Notes: generated by a model not told the origin, from the sequence alone. A DNA stretch of 64,000 nucleotides from Aerococcaceae bacterium DSM 111022 (GCA_015863195.1 JACBXO010000007.1:124001-188000); one strand, 5' to 3'. Positions 25,791-35,897 are shown, counted from the stretch's first letter. A program made the numbers and translations.

Positions 25791-26714
25791 ATGGTCAGAC
25801 ATCATCATATTTCAATGTTTACGCATGACTTAAAAGAAAACAATCAGTTTTATATGGACATACTTGGATTGCGCCGCGTCAAAATTACAGTTAACCAAAA
25901 CTTACCAGAAATGTATCATATTTTTTATGGAGATACTGAAGGTAGTGCTGGTAATGACTTTACTTTCTTTGATTATTCACAGTACCCAAAACGTAAAAAA
26001 GGCACGAATGCTATATCAGGATATGGTTTCTTTGTTAATAGTGAAGCGAGTTTGGACTTTTGGGAAGCGCGTCTAGCAAGCTTTAATATCCAAAGTCAGC
26101 GTGAAGCTTTCTTTGGAAGTACCCGATTAGTTTTTGAAGATGTCAGTGGTATCAAGCTCTGGTTTGAATTGAAGAAAGAAGAGTTACCGGAACAATGGGA
26201 ACCATGGCATGAAAATGATATTCCCGAAGAACATGTCATTCAAGGAATGAGTGCAGCGGAAGTAACAGTACGTGACGTTCAAGCATTTGTTGATATGATG
26301 GCGGATTTATTTGATTATTATGTTGCTGAATCTAATGAGTCAGTGAGTGTCATTACGACAGATGGTCAAGCGACCATTAATGTTCACCAACAAGATGGCC
26401 GAATTGAAAAGGCCGGGCAGGGGACGATCCATCATATTGCCATTCAAATCGAAGATGATAATTTCGACCAGATCAAAGCTGAAATTGAAGCAAAAGGTTA
26501 TAAAACCATTCACCATGATCGTCACTTCTTTGATAGTTTATATTTTAGAGGGGCCAACTCAATCATGTTAGAAATTGTAGCCAGTGGTGCAATTGGTTTA
26601 AATCCAGAAAAGAACAAAACGGAATATGGTCAAAAATTAGAATTACCACCCAAATTTGAACCGCGCCGTAAAGAACTTGGACAAGTTCTAACTCCGATTG
26701 AAGAATGGATTTAA
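25791..26714 (+). CDS. VOC family ring-cleaving dioxygenase-like protein
   Basis: A 307-aa protein with two tandem vicinal-oxygen-chelate (glyoxalase-like) modules: HHHISMFTHDLKENNQFY at the start and IHHIAIQIEDDNFDQ in the second, each with His/Glu metal ligands. It resembles MhqO-type dioxygenases of Firmicutes that act on hydroquinones and catechols. ATG follows AGGAG. It is probably a single-gene unit. Substrate is inferred from family resemblance only. Confidence 0.78.
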   Translation: MVRHHHISMFTHDLKENNQFYMDILGLRRVKITVNQNLPEMYHIFYGDTEGSAGNDFTFFDYSQYPKRKKGTNAISGYGFFVNSEASLDFWEARLASFNIQSQREAFFGSTRLVFEDVSGIKLWFELKKEELPEQWEPWHENDIPEEHVIQGMSAAEVTVRDVQAFVDMMADLFDYYVAESNESVSVITTDGQATINVHQQDGRIEKAGQGTIHHIAIQIEDDNFDQIKAEIEAKGYKTIHHDRHFFDSLYFRGANSIMLEIVASGAIGLNPEKNKTEYGQKLELPPKFEPRRKELGQVLTPIEEWI

Positions 26715-26778
26715 AAGACTGTTATTATTTGATTTGTGTAGTAAAATGAGTGTATGAATCTATTGAAAGGATGATTAA

Positions 26779-27228
26779 ATGATTTTACAAAAAGGGGACA
26801 AAGCACCTAGCTTTAACTTAAGAAATCAAGACGGTGAAAAAATTGATTCAACTCAAGTTGAAGGGCGCATTTTATTAGCTTTCCACCCACTAGCATTTAC
26901 GGGTGTCTGTTCTTATCAAATGATTGATTTAGAATATAATTATGACCGCATTAAAGAAAAAGGGGTCACTCCTTTTGGTGTGAGTGTAGACGCACATCCA
27001 TCAAAAAATATTTGGGCTAAGTCAATGGGCTTATCTAAATTAGATATTTTATCAGACTTCAATCCTAAAGGTGAATTAGCTGAAAAATTAGGCATTTATA
27101 TTGAAAAAGCAGGTATTAGTAGCCGTGCTGTTGTCTTAATGGATCAAGATGAAATCATTTGGTCAAAAGCATATGACAAACCACAAAGACCAGATATTGA
27201 AGAAATTATTGCTCATTTAGAAGATTAA
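26779..27228 (+). CDS. Peroxiredoxin, AhpC/TSA family, single-cysteine type
   Basis: A 149-aa thioredoxin-fold peroxidase. PLAFTGVCSYQM places the peroxidatic Cys at about residue 45 in the PxxxT-C motif. No second cysteine is visible, so it is 1-Cys-like and would need an external thiol reductant. It reduces hydrogen peroxide or organic hydroperoxides. ATG follows GAAAGGATG. A terminator at 27243 ends the gene. Confidence 0.85.
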   Translation: MILQKGDKAPSFNLRNQDGEKIDSTQVEGRILLAFHPLAFTGVCSYQMIDLEYNYDRIKEKGVTPFGVSVDAHPSKNIWAKSMGLSKLDILSDFNPKGELAEKLGIYIEKAGISSRAVVLMDQDEIIWSKAYDKPQRPDIEEIIAHLED

Positions 27229-27242
27229 ACTTATCACAATTT

Positions 27243-27288
27243 AAAACTCCTTCAAAGTCGCTTTATTCGCGCTTTGAAGGAGTTTTTA
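27243..27288. terminator. Bidirectional terminator
   Basis: AACTCCTTCAAAG pairs with CTTTGAAGGAGTT (27245-27284), flanked by A-runs and T-runs. It separates the peroxiredoxin gene from the convergent MocR gene. Confidence 0.8.
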
Positions 27289-27289
27289 T

Positions 27290-28660
27290 TTAGTAAAATA
27301 TCTTTAACAAACTTTGAATCGCAGCTTCAATTTCAGCAAGAGCTAAACCACCATATCCGAGAATATAACTATTGGAAGAGTTACTTTGTGTTAGCGTTGA
27401 GTATTGATTCACTGATTCTAGACGAATGTTTGCTTTTTCTAATCGTTCTTTTATGATTGATTCTTCTGGGATATCATCTTCAAAAGTAATGACAAAATAA
27501 AGACCTGATCCTGCTTCATGAATTTGAATCGGAATCTGGCTCTTTTTAAGCATTTCAATTACTTTTTTCTCTTTGCGGCGGTAATTAGTTCTCAAACTAT
27601 TAATATATGTCGAGAAATAATCTGAGTTTAAAAAATGACTGATTAAATATTGTTCAAAAAGAGAAATACTGGGTATTTTAATATTCATTTGATAAACGCG
27701 TTCAATTAGATGATTAGGTAAAACTAAATAAGATAATCTAAAAACAGAGCCGAGTGATTGTCTAAAAGACCCCATCAAAATGACTCGTTCATTTTGATCC
27801 AAACTCATTAAACTAGGGACTGTATTTCTGTTTAAACGGAATTCATTATAATAATCATTTTCAATAATGTAACGGTCACTTTCTTCATATACCCATTTCA
27901 ACAGCCTTTGGCGGCGTCTAAGTCCCATAATAATACCGGTGGGAAATTGATGATTGGGTGTCGTAATCGCGATTTTTGCCGGTGATTTTTCGAGATCAGC
28001 GACTGAAAAGCCATATTTATCAATCGGAATTTTGAGGAACCGTGAATTTTCTTGTTTATAGTAATAACCAGGGTCTTCAACACCATAAAGTGGTTCTTCT
28101 AACAAAGAATCGATAATAGCTACACTTTCCCAGTGCCCGCCTGTAATGATGATATTTTCAGGGTGGGTCGCCACACCGCGGTACTGCGTCAAATATTTTG
28201 CAATGGATTCACGTACTGAATAAACACCTTGCTTTTCATTTTTTTGTTGAATACTTTGCTCAAGAACTTTAGGAGCAGAGTGTAAAAATTGATTTATATT
28301 TAAATTTGATAAGTCCCGGCTAGAATAATGGAAATCATAGCGGTAATCAAAATGTTCATCTGGAATTTCTGGAGGAATTGGTAGTTGCGCTTCAATATCT
28401 TGATAAGAAGGAATCATATCCGGAGAAAGTAAATCAATGAAGTACCCAGAACGTTCTTTAGATATGATATATCCTTCATCTAATAATTGATTATAGGCAC
28501 TGACTACAGTATTCAGGCTAACGTCTAACTGCTTTGCTAGAGTACGTCTTGAAGGTAACTTATCGCCGCTTTTTAAATCCCCAGAGGCAATTTGATTAAT
28601 AATGGCACGGACAACTTGGATATATAAATGGTCTTTTGAATTAAAATTGACTGTAATCAT
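27290..28660 (-). CDS. MocR/PdxR-type regulator with aminotransferase-like domain lacking the PLP lysine
   Basis: A 456-aa fusion of a GntR winged-helix (residues about 5-75: LPSRRTLAKQLDVSLNTVV) and a fold-type I aminotransferase domain. MocR regulators normally sense PLP or an amino-acid/PLP adduct through the lysine in GTFSKxL. Here the motif reads GSFRQSL (GGG TCT TTT AGA CAA TCA on the minus strand), so the lysine is replaced by Gln. Either it binds ligand differently or it has lost the cofactor. The start is the ATG at 28660, just after GGGAGG. Confidence 0.8.
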   Translation of the reverse strand: MITVNFNSKDHLYIQVVRAIINQIASGDLKSGDKLPSRRTLAKQLDVSLNTVVSAYNQLLDEGYIISKERSGYFIDLLSPDMIPSYQDIEAQLPIPPEIPDEHFDYRYDFHYSSRDLSNLNINQFLHSAPKVLEQSIQQKNEKQGVYSVRESIAKYLTQYRGVATHPENIIITGGHWESVAIIDSLLEEPLYGVEDPGYYYKQENSRFLKIPIDKYGFSVADLEKSPAKIAITTPNHQFPTGIIMGLRRRQRLLKWVYEESDRYIIENDYYNEFRLNRNTVPSLMSLDQNERVILMGSFRQSLGSVFRLSYLVLPNHLIERVYQMNIKIPSISLFEQYLISHFLNSDYFSTYINSLRTNYRRKEKKVIEMLKKSQIPIQIHEAGSGLYFVITFEDDIPEESIIKERLEKANIRLESVNQYSTLTQSNSSNSYILGYGGLALAEIEAAIQSLLKIFY

Positions 28661-28803
28661 ATCTTGGCCTCCCATATTTTAAGTATTTTTAGTATAGCAC
28701 AAAACAAAAAACTGGACTCATGAATGCGTGATAAACACGTCATTTAGTGAGCCCAGAATATTTGTTATACTATGTAAAAGACAATAATGAGGAGGAGAAA
28801 TAG

Positions 28804-29316
28804 ATGACACTATTGAATTTAAAACGGATCAAAGTTGAAGATATGACTCAACTTTGGCGCATTGGTTTCAGTGAAGTTTCTCCTGAATGGAAGCAATGGG
28901 ATGCCCCATTTTTAAATGACTATCATCCTTATCCAAATGAAAAAAGTTTTATAAACTCTAACTTAGCCGCAAGAATAATGAGTGACTCAGTGAGAGGCAT
29001 CTTTTTTAATGACCAAATCATAGGAAACGTTACGAGACTTTGGCAGGATAAAGAGTGGCAAATCGGCATTGTCATTTATAACCCTGAATTAAGAAATCAA
29101 GGATTAGGGCAACTGGCGTTATCAATGTGGATAGAAGCAATTTATCTTGATTATCCTAATCTGAAACATCTGAGTCTGATCACATGGTCAGGAAATATTG
29201 GCATGATTAAAACAGCAGAAAGTTTAGGATTTCAACTCGTTGAAAAAATGCCGTCTTTATACCATTTCCAAGGTAAAGAATATGACCAATTGAAGTATCA
29301 AAAAGACTTTAATTAA
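28804..29316 (+). CDS. GNAT family N-acetyltransferase
   Basis: A 170-aa acetyltransferase: IIGNVTRLW (beta-4), IGIVIYNPELRNQGLGQLAL (acetyl-CoA loop with NQGLGQ) and GNIGMIKTAESLGFQLV (late helix). RimJ/RimL-like layout; substrate unknown. ATG follows GAGGAGG. A promoter-like TATACT lies near 28769. It is divergent from MocR across a short intergenic region, so it could be under that regulator. Confidence 0.8.
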   Translation: MTLLNLKRIKVEDMTQLWRIGFSEVSPEWKQWDAPFLNDYHPYPNEKSFINSNLAARIMSDSVRGIFFNDQIIGNVTRLWQDKEWQIGIVIYNPELRNQGLGQLALSMWIEAIYLDYPNLKHLSLITWSGNIGMIKTAESLGFQLVEKMPSLYHFQGKEYDQLKYQKDFN

Positions 29317-29323
29317 CCCATTC

Positions 29324-30697
29324 TTATTTAGTATATTTTAAATATTGTTTAATAAGTTTTAGTTTCCAGTCGTCATAAGGGGCATATCGAAACGGAATAT
29401 CAAAGAGAGTGGTCTTTTCAGTGATGCCTTTATAATGAGAAAAAGTGTCAAATGAATGTTTTCCATGATACTCTCCGATACCTGAACCTCCAACCCCACC
29501 AAAAGGAAGTTTAGCATTCGCATAATGAATTAAGGTGTCATTAATACTCCCTCCGCCAAATGAAAGATGCTGTTTGATGAATTGTTTTGTCTGTATTGAT
29601 TTTGTAAATAAGTAAAGTGCTAATGGTTTGCCACGGTCTCGGATAATTGGGATGATCTCATCTAATTCTTGATAGGAAATAATAGGCAGAATTGGACCAA
29701 ATATTTCCTCTTGCATCACAGGGCTGTTTAAATCTGGCTCATCAATCAGTGTTAATTCAAATTTGCGGCTCTCACGATTTGACTTGCCACCATAAATCAC
29801 ATTCTGACTGTCTAATAATTGGTGCAGTCCTTCAAAATGCTTGTCATTAATGATTTGCGCATAATCTTCATTTTTCATCATTTCAATCCCATATTGCCGT
29901 TTTTGTGCTTCTTCAATGAGACGAATTAATTTGTCCTTTACTACAGCGTCAACGAGCACATAGTCAGGGGCGATACACGTTTGCCCCGCATTGACAGTTT
30001 TCCCCCAGACAATTCGATTCGCTGTTTTAATTAAATCCGCATCAGCAGTTACGATTGCAGGACTCTTCCCACCTAATTCAAGTGTGACAGGCGTTAAATA
30101 TTCTGCTGCCGTTTTCATCACTTCACGTCCGACACGAGTTGAACCAGTGAAGAAAATATGATCGAAGTTTTGATGAATTAATTCTTGCGTCGTCTTCCCG
30201 TCGCCTTGAATAAATTGAATATAACGACGGTCAAAATTTTGACTGATTAATTGGTCTAAAAATTGTGTGGTGTGGTGTGAAATTTCTGATGGTTTTAAAA
30301 CGATTGTATTTCCAGCTGCCATAGCACCGATTAAGGGAGTTAGTGCGAGATTGACTGGATAATTCCAAGGTGAAATAATCAAAACTTGACCTAGGGGTTC
30401 AGAAATAATTTCACTTTTAGACAGAAAATGGACAACAGACGTACTAACTTTTTGGGGCTGCATTAGATTTCCAAGGTGTTTAATCATATAATCCAACTCA
30501 TCATACACAGACATAATTTCACTAGTATAAATTTCGAATGTGGGTTTACCAAAATCTTTTTGAACGGCTTCCACAAGTTTGTCTTCTTGATTTTTCAGCA
30601 AATCACGCAGTTTCTTTAATTGTTCAATACGAAATTCATAGGATAATGTAATTCCAGTATTGAAATATTCACGCTGCATTTCAACAAAATTTTCCAC
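29324..30697 (-). CDS. NAD(P)-dependent aldehyde dehydrogenase
   Basis: A 457-aa class 3-like aldehyde dehydrogenase. Catalytic Cys lies in NAGQTCIAPDYV, the general base Glu in TLELGGKSPAI, and the cofactor lysine region is ISPWNYPVNLAL / VLKPSEIS. Length and short C-terminus fit the fatty aldehyde dehydrogenase branch. It oxidises aldehydes to acids. AGGAG lies before the ATG on the minus strand (AGAATCGTTGTGG upstream). Convergent with the GNAT gene; no partner is seen. Confidence 0.88.
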   Translation of the reverse strand: MENFVEMQREYFNTGITLSYEFRIEQLKKLRDLLKNQEDKLVEAVQKDFGKPTFEIYTSEIMSVYDELDYMIKHLGNLMQPQKVSTSVVHFLSKSEIISEPLGQVLIISPWNYPVNLALTPLIGAMAAGNTIVLKPSEISHHTTQFLDQLISQNFDRRYIQFIQGDGKTTQELIHQNFDHIFFTGSTRVGREVMKTAAEYLTPVTLELGGKSPAIVTADADLIKTANRIVWGKTVNAGQTCIAPDYVLVDAVVKDKLIRLIEEAQKRQYGIEMMKNEDYAQIINDKHFEGLHQLLDSQNVIYGGKSNRESRKFELTLIDEPDLNSPVMQEEIFGPILPIISYQELDEIIPIIRDRGKPLALYLFTKSIQTKQFIKQHLSFGGGSINDTLIHYANAKLPFGGVGGSGIGEYHGKHSFDTFSHYKGITEKTTLFDIPFRYAPYDDWKLKLIKQYLKYTK

Positions 30698-30896
30698 AAC
30701 GATTCTCCTTTCAATAGAAAAGTTAACAGATCGATTCTAGTTTAACTTTATCATAATTGAAACAAAATAACCTCTACTAGACACCAAGCTTTAATCCTTA
30801 TTCACTCATACATTTGTCACGAAGTTTTGCGTCATTTTAGAGTAATTTCATTTCGAAATGTTTAGTAATCTTATATAATTAGCATGGAGGTATGTT

Positions 30897-31250
30897 ATGA
30901 CAGATAAACCAACAACAATCGAAGAATATATAGAACAACAAGAAATAGAATTACAAACACTACTTTTTCAGGTAGATCAGGCTATTTCTGACGTATTGCC
31001 AAATACAACAAGAGGAATCAAGTGGGGGATGCCATCTTATTGGAGCCATCATAATATTATGCATTTCTCCGCTCACAAAAAGCATTTTAGTTTGTATCCA
31101 GGGGTTGAAGCAATTATGCATTTTGAAAATCAATTAAAAGATTACAAGACAACTAAGGGAGCGATTCAGTTTCCTTATAATAAAGATGTTGATTTTGATT
31201 TAATCAAAAATATGACGAAATGGTGCTATGAGACAGGGAACCATCACTAG
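30897..31250 (+). CDS. DUF1801 family protein (YdhG-like)
   Basis: A 117-aa soluble protein: TIEEYIEQQEIELQTLLFQ, GIKWGMPSYW and FSLYPGVEAI. This is the DUF1801/YdhG fold, related to an iron chaperone-like protein (frataxin-type) in Bacillus. Function uncertain. ATG overlaps GGAGGTATGTT. The next gene, 11 bp away, is a second DUF1801 protein. Confidence 0.75.
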   Translation: MTDKPTTIEEYIEQQEIELQTLLFQVDQAISDVLPNTTRGIKWGMPSYWSHHNIMHFSAHKKHFSLYPGVEAIMHFENQLKDYKTTKGAIQFPYNKDVDFDLIKNMTKWCYETGNHH

Positions 31251-31261
31251 GAGGCGGTAAA

Positions 31262-31696
31262 ATGGCTTATGAAGCAAAAATGAAAGAGACAGATAAAGAT
31301 GTAACAGCATTTATTAACGCAATTGAAAAAGACAAAAAACGCGAAGACGCTAAGGTACTAGTAGAGTTGTTTGAGGAAATATCAGGTTATCCACCGATGA
31401 TGTGGGGTGAGTCGATTATAGGTTATGGTAAATACCATTATGAATATGCATCGGGTCATAAAGGAACGGCTTTTAGAACGGGCTTTGCTCCAGGTAAATC
31501 GAACCGTATGAGTTTATATGTTTTAATCCCCTATTCTGATGTCATGGATAGTTACTTAGAACGATTAGGCAAACATAAACGAGGGAAGTCTTGCCTTTAT
31601 ATTAATAAATTGGCGGATATTGATATGGATATCCTGCGTGAAATTATTGAAGCAAGTGTAAAATATATGGATGAAAAGTATCCTGAAGATGCTTAA
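31262..31696 (+). CDS. DUF1801 family protein
   Basis: A 144-aa second DUF1801-type protein with the conserved WGESIIGYGKYHY and SLYVLIPYSD segments and a C-terminal lysine-rich tail. It starts after GGAGGCGG, 11 bp from its paralogue, so the two are an operon. DUF1801 proteins often occur in pairs or next to each other; no enzymatic role can be stated. Confidence 0.75.
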   Translation: MAYEAKMKETDKDVTAFINAIEKDKKREDAKVLVELFEEISGYPPMMWGESIIGYGKYHYEYASGHKGTAFRTGFAPGKSNRMSLYVLIPYSDVMDSYLERLGKHKRGKSCLYINKLADIDMDILREIIEASVKYMDEKYPEDA

Positions 31697-31720
31697 ATTT
31701 AATAGGAAGGAAACTGAATA

Positions 31721-32596
31721 GTGAAAATATTAGTATTTGGTGGTACAAACTTTTTTGGCAAGAAGGCGGTTCAAAGATTATTAGACAATGAACATGAAGT
31801 AACGATTGCCACTCGAGGATTAAAGAGCCATACTTTCCAAGGAAAAGTGGGGCATATTACTTTGGACGTAAAAGATGAATCTCATGCTGGATGGGAAGAA
31901 GTGAAGGCCCAAGAATGGGACGCGGTATTCAACAATATTTGCTATACAAAAGAAGAGGCTGAGTTGATGATGCGCCAATTGACAGGGATAACAAAGCGGC
32001 TCTATGTTACATCTTCGATGGCGGTGTATTCTGGTGAAAAAGATGGGTATGTTGAGGAAGATTTTGATCCAACTCGTTATGTAATCGACCCAAATAAAGA
32101 AGTAAATTATGGTGAAGGTAAGCGTCAAGTTGAAGTAGCTTTAGCGAGTCAAGACGAATTTGAGTGGACGGCATTTCGTTTCCCAATCGTTTTAGACGAT
32201 GATGATTATACGAAACGCTTGCATCATTATGTGGAATTGGCTCTCAATGAGGAACCGATTGAGATTTATAGTCCGATTGCGAAAGTGAATTATGTTAAAG
32301 GTAGCATTGCGGCTGAGTCAATTGTTTGGGCGATTGAAAATTTAAAATCGGGTATTTATAATGTCGGATCAACCGGACCTGTGGAATTTCAACAGATGTT
32401 AGAATGGATTCTTGAGGCAACGGATATTGATTTAGAGGTAATGATAAAGCCAGAGATTGAATATGCACCACTTTCACCGCGCTACCATCAATATGTCGTA
32501 CCAGATAAAGTTCAAGCGAATGGTTTTGTTGTGAATGCGTTAGAAAGTTGGATGCCAGAGTTGATTCAACGTATCGCAGATGAAATGAGTGCGTAG
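31721..32596 (+). CDS. NAD-dependent epimerase/dehydratase-like protein
   Basis: A 291-aa extended SDR protein with a Rossmann start (ILVFGGTNFFGKKAVQ). YSGEK and the surrounding segment replace the full YxxxK catalytic pair, so it may be an atypical SDR (NmrA/epimerase type) rather than a classic enzyme. GTG start after AGGAAGG. It follows the DUF1801 pair by 24 bp and may belong to that operon. Confidence 0.7.
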   Translation: MKILVFGGTNFFGKKAVQRLLDNEHEVTIATRGLKSHTFQGKVGHITLDVKDESHAGWEEVKAQEWDAVFNNICYTKEEAELMMRQLTGITKRLYVTSSMAVYSGEKDGYVEEDFDPTRYVIDPNKEVNYGEGKRQVEVALASQDEFEWTAFRFPIVLDDDDYTKRLHHYVELALNEEPIEIYSPIAKVNYVKGSIAAESIVWAIENLKSGIYNVGSTGPVEFQQMLEWILEATDIDLEVMIKPEIEYAPLSPRYHQYVVPDKVQANGFVVNALESWMPELIQRIADEMSA

Positions 32597-32673
32597 TTGG
32601 GATATAATGCATAAGACGGCTTTTTTCAAAGAATCAATTTATTGTGTTAGGAAAAGGATGAAAGGAGTGTTTT

Positions 32674-35226
32674 ATGCTCAGTTTAAAAAATATTAATAAA
32701 GTTTATAAAACGGGAGATTTTGTTCAAACAGCATTGAACAATGTCAATTTAGATTTTAGAGAAAATGAGTTTGTTTCGATATTAGGTGAGAGTGGTTCGG
32801 GTAAGACCACACTCTTAAATATTATCGGCGGACTGGATCGTTATACTAAAGGGGATTTACAAATTAATGGTAAATCGACCCAGCAATTTAAAGACCGTGA
32901 TTGGGACAGTTACCGTAATCATTCGGTCGGGTTTGTGTTCCAAAGTTATAATTTAATTCCTCACCAAACGGCTTTAGCCAATGTTGAAATGGCATTAACG
33001 TTATCAGGAGTTTCGAAGAAAGAACGTAAAATTCGCGCCCGCTGGTCACTTGAAAAAGTGGGACTGGGTGACCATCTCCATAAAAGACCCAATCAAATGT
33101 CTGGTGGACAAATGCAACGGATTGCGATTGCTCGTGCATTGGTTAATGATCCAGATATTTTATTAGCGGATGAGCCTACAGGGGCATTGGATTCTAAAAC
33201 ATCTGTTCAAATTATGGATTTACTGAAAGAAATAGCCGAAGACCGTTTAGTGATTATGGTGACTCATAACCCAGATTTAGCGGAAGAATATTCGACACGT
33301 ATTGTAGAATTAAAAGATGGCGAGATTATTTCTGATACAGATCCTTATGTTGAAGAAAATACCTCGGGGGATTTCAATCCAAGAGAAACGCGCATGTCAT
33401 TTTTAACCGCATTGTCTTTAAGTTTCAATAACTTAATGTCAAAATTTGGACGAACTTTACTCACGGCCTTTGCAGGAAGTATTGGAATTATTGGGATAGC
33501 ATTGATTTTATCACTATCAAATGGGGTCCAAGAATATATTGATAATGTTCAAGAGGATACTTTAACCTCTTATCCATTAACAATTAATCAACAATCTTCT
33601 GATCTTTCAGGCGTCTTCGAAGCAATGGAAGAAGGGGACGCAGAACCGTCTGAAGGAGAAATTGTTGCCACACAGACACTCTCAAAAATAATGTCCGTCG
33701 ATGTTCAAAACAATGATTTGGAATCATTTAAACAGTGGCTAGAAGACAAACCTGGTCAAATGAGTGATTATATTAATGACATTCAATATCAGTATGCGAT
33801 GTCATTACCTATTTATGCTAATACAGAAGATGGATTATATTCTGTGAATCCGAATGTGGTCAGCCAAACTTTAGCAGGCCCTGCAGCAGGTGGCGGACAA
33901 GCAGGAAGTGCTTCGACATTTGGGATGTCAGGTAGTTGGTTCCCATTAATCGATAACCGTGAATTAATGGAACAACAATACGATGTTCTTCAAGGGCGTC
34001 TGCCTGAAAATACGAGTGAAGTTATTTTAATTGTCGATGAAAATCAACAAATCTCTGAAACCACTTTATATAGTTTAGGGTTAAAAAATCCTGATGAATT
34101 TACAGAGTTAATTGAACAAGTCGGTTCAGGAGAAAATGTGGATATTGAAACAGAATCCATCTCAATTAATTTTGATGAGATCATTGGATTAACTTATCAA
34201 TTACTACCAACAGGTAATCACTTTGAAAAAGTGGATGATCGCTGGGTAAATCGATCAGACGATGAAGCTTTTATCGAAGATCAATTGTCAGAAGCAAAAA
34301 CACTCGAAATTGTTGGTATTTTCAAACCGAATGAAGAGCGTCAATCAGCAGGAACTGAAGGAATTGCCTACTTACCAGCGTTGGATTTAGAAATGATTCA
34401 ACAAAACCAAGAAACAGCGATTGTTCAGGAACAATTAGCAAATCCTGAAACAAATGTCATCACAAATCAACCTTTCCCAGAAGAGTCACAAGAAGGTGAA
34501 TTTGATATGACAGAATTAAGTCCTGAAGAACAAGCTGAACTGCAGCAAATGGAACCAGAAGCTTTAAATGAGTATATCAATACACTCAATGAAAATATGA
34601 ATGCGACTTACGAAGGAAATTTATCAAACTTTGGTTATGTTGAAGAAGATAAACCTTCAAGCATTCTGTTTTATGCGAATTCATTCGAAAGCAAAGATCT
34701 AATTAAAGATGCCATTGATAACTACAATACTCAAATGAGTGATGCTGGTGAAGAAGATAAAGTCATCAATTATACCGATGAAATTGGTTTAATTATGTCA
34801 TCAGTCACATCAATCGTGAATATGATATCTTATGTTCTAATCGCCTTTGTCGCAATTTCATTAATCGTATCATCCATTATGATTGGTATCATCACTTATA
34901 TTTCTGTGCTCGAAAGAACGAAAGAAATTGGTATTCTACGTGCCATGGGAGCACGTAAGAAAGATATTAGCCGTATTTTCAATGCAGAAACCTTCATCGA
35001 AGGACTCGCATCCGGAGCGTTGGGTATCGGAATTAGTCTACTGATTTCAATCCCGATTAATCATCTCGTTGAACACTATACAGACGTTGCCGGCATTACA
35101 TCTCTACCCGTTAATGCCGCAATCATCTTGATTATCATTTCTGTTTTACTAACGATGATCGCCGGAATTATCCCGTCACGCTATGCAGCCAAGCAAGACC
35201 CAGTTAAAGCACTGCGAAGTGAATAG
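32674..35226 (+). CDS. MacB-like ABC transporter, ATP-binding and permease domains fused
   Basis: An 850-aa fusion. The N-terminal ABC domain has GESGSGKTT (Walker A), MSGGQMQR (signature) and ILLADEPTGALD (Walker B). A FtsX/MacB permease follows, with one helix near residue 260, a large extracytoplasmic region to about 700, and three helices at the C-terminus. Such mechanotransmission transporters in Gram-positives move signals or peptides across the wall side, often giving resistance to antimicrobial peptides. ATG follows GAAAGGAG. Terminator at 35244. Confidence 0.85.
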   Translation: MLSLKNINKVYKTGDFVQTALNNVNLDFRENEFVSILGESGSGKTTLLNIIGGLDRYTKGDLQINGKSTQQFKDRDWDSYRNHSVGFVFQSYNLIPHQTALANVEMALTLSGVSKKERKIRARWSLEKVGLGDHLHKRPNQMSGGQMQRIAIARALVNDPDILLADEPTGALDSKTSVQIMDLLKEIAEDRLVIMVTHNPDLAEEYSTRIVELKDGEIISDTDPYVEENTSGDFNPRETRMSFLTALSLSFNNLMSKFGRTLLTAFAGSIGIIGIALILSLSNGVQEYIDNVQEDTLTSYPLTINQQSSDLSGVFEAMEEGDAEPSEGEIVATQTLSKIMSVDVQNNDLESFKQWLEDKPGQMSDYINDIQYQYAMSLPIYANTEDGLYSVNPNVVSQTLAGPAAGGGQAGSASTFGMSGSWFPLIDNRELMEQQYDVLQGRLPENTSEVILIVDENQQISETTLYSLGLKNPDEFTELIEQVGSGENVDIETESISINFDEIIGLTYQLLPTGNHFEKVDDRWVNRSDDEAFIEDQLSEAKTLEIVGIFKPNEERQSAGTEGIAYLPALDLEMIQQNQETAIVQEQLANPETNVITNQPFPEESQEGEFDMTELSPEEQAELQQMEPEALNEYINTLNENMNATYEGNLSNFGYVEEDKPSSILFYANSFESKDLIKDAIDNYNTQMSDAGEEDKVINYTDEIGLIMSSVTSIVNMISYVLIAFVAISLIVSSIMIGIITYISVLERTKEIGILRAMGARKKDISRIFNAETFIEGLASGALGIGISLLISIPINHLVEHYTDVAGITSLPVNAAIILIIISVLLTMIAGIIPSRYAAKQDPVKALRSE

Positions 35227-35243
35227 GATTATAAACTCGATTT

Positions 35244-35281
35244 AAAAGACGTTTGATATTTTTTCAAACGTCTTTTTATTT
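35244..35281 (+). terminator. Rho-independent terminator
   Basis: AAAAGACGTTTG pairs with CAAACGTCTTTT, followed by TTATTTTG. It ends the ABC transporter gene. Confidence 0.85.
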
Positions 35282-35456
35282 TGCCAATTTTTCAAAAGGA
35301 AAAGTATGGTAGGGGAAAGTGTTAGTAACTGAAGATTAAATAAGTAGTCACATCTGTGAAAATACAATGAAAATGCAGTGGATTTAAGAGTTATTGCTTG
35401 CAAAAATTAAGCGCCTTCATTATACTAGATAGAAAATATAAATTGGAGGCGAGATT

Positions 35457-35849
35457 ATGCGTTATCGCAACGAGAAAATTTGGGCTAAGTACAAATATGA
35501 AATATTAAGTAAGTCGCAAAAAAGTTGTTTAGAAATTAGACATAGTCTAAGGTATACGGATATTTCAACGTCTGAGCTTCAAGAGAAAATCGATGGCACA
35601 TTGTTACTTGATGATAGTCCACAAGATCAGGCTTATGCCTTCCAACGAATTTGGCACCATTTCGAGGATGTCGCAAGTCAAGAAGAGGAAGTGGCCTTTC
35701 AAACAGTATTAGATAAATTCAAAAAAGGTCAAGCCGCTGCGATTGATGTGTTAGAAAATTTATATGAATTACTGCAAAAGTATCCCAATGACTATTTAAT
35801 GCAGTCTACTATTTTTGATGAATTAAAACATGGCCAAATGAGTAGCTAA
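35457..35849 (+). CDS. YbgA family protein (DUF1722)
   Basis: A 130-aa soluble protein with the YbgA/DUF1722 features: WAKYKYEILSKSQKSCLEIR near the start and DYLMQSTIFDELKHG near the end. These proteins occur next to, or fused with, DUF523 proteins in many bacteria; their function is unknown. ATG follows TTGGAGGCGAG. The gene stands alone with its own terminator at 35870. Confidence 0.7.
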   Translation: MRYRNEKIWAKYKYEILSKSQKSCLEIRHSLRYTDISTSELQEKIDGTLLLDDSPQDQAYAFQRIWHHFEDVASQEEEVAFQTVLDKFKKGQAAAIDVLENLYELLQKYPNDYLMQSTIFDELKHGQMSS

Positions 35850-35869
35850 TATAAATAGCCCCTTTAACT

Positions 35870-35897
35870 AACGACTGACTTTATGTTGGTCGTTTTT
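35870..35897 (+). terminator. Rho-independent terminator
   Basis: AACGAC pairs with GTCGTT around a 13-nt loop, followed by TTTTATAC. It ends the YbgA gene. Confidence 0.65.
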
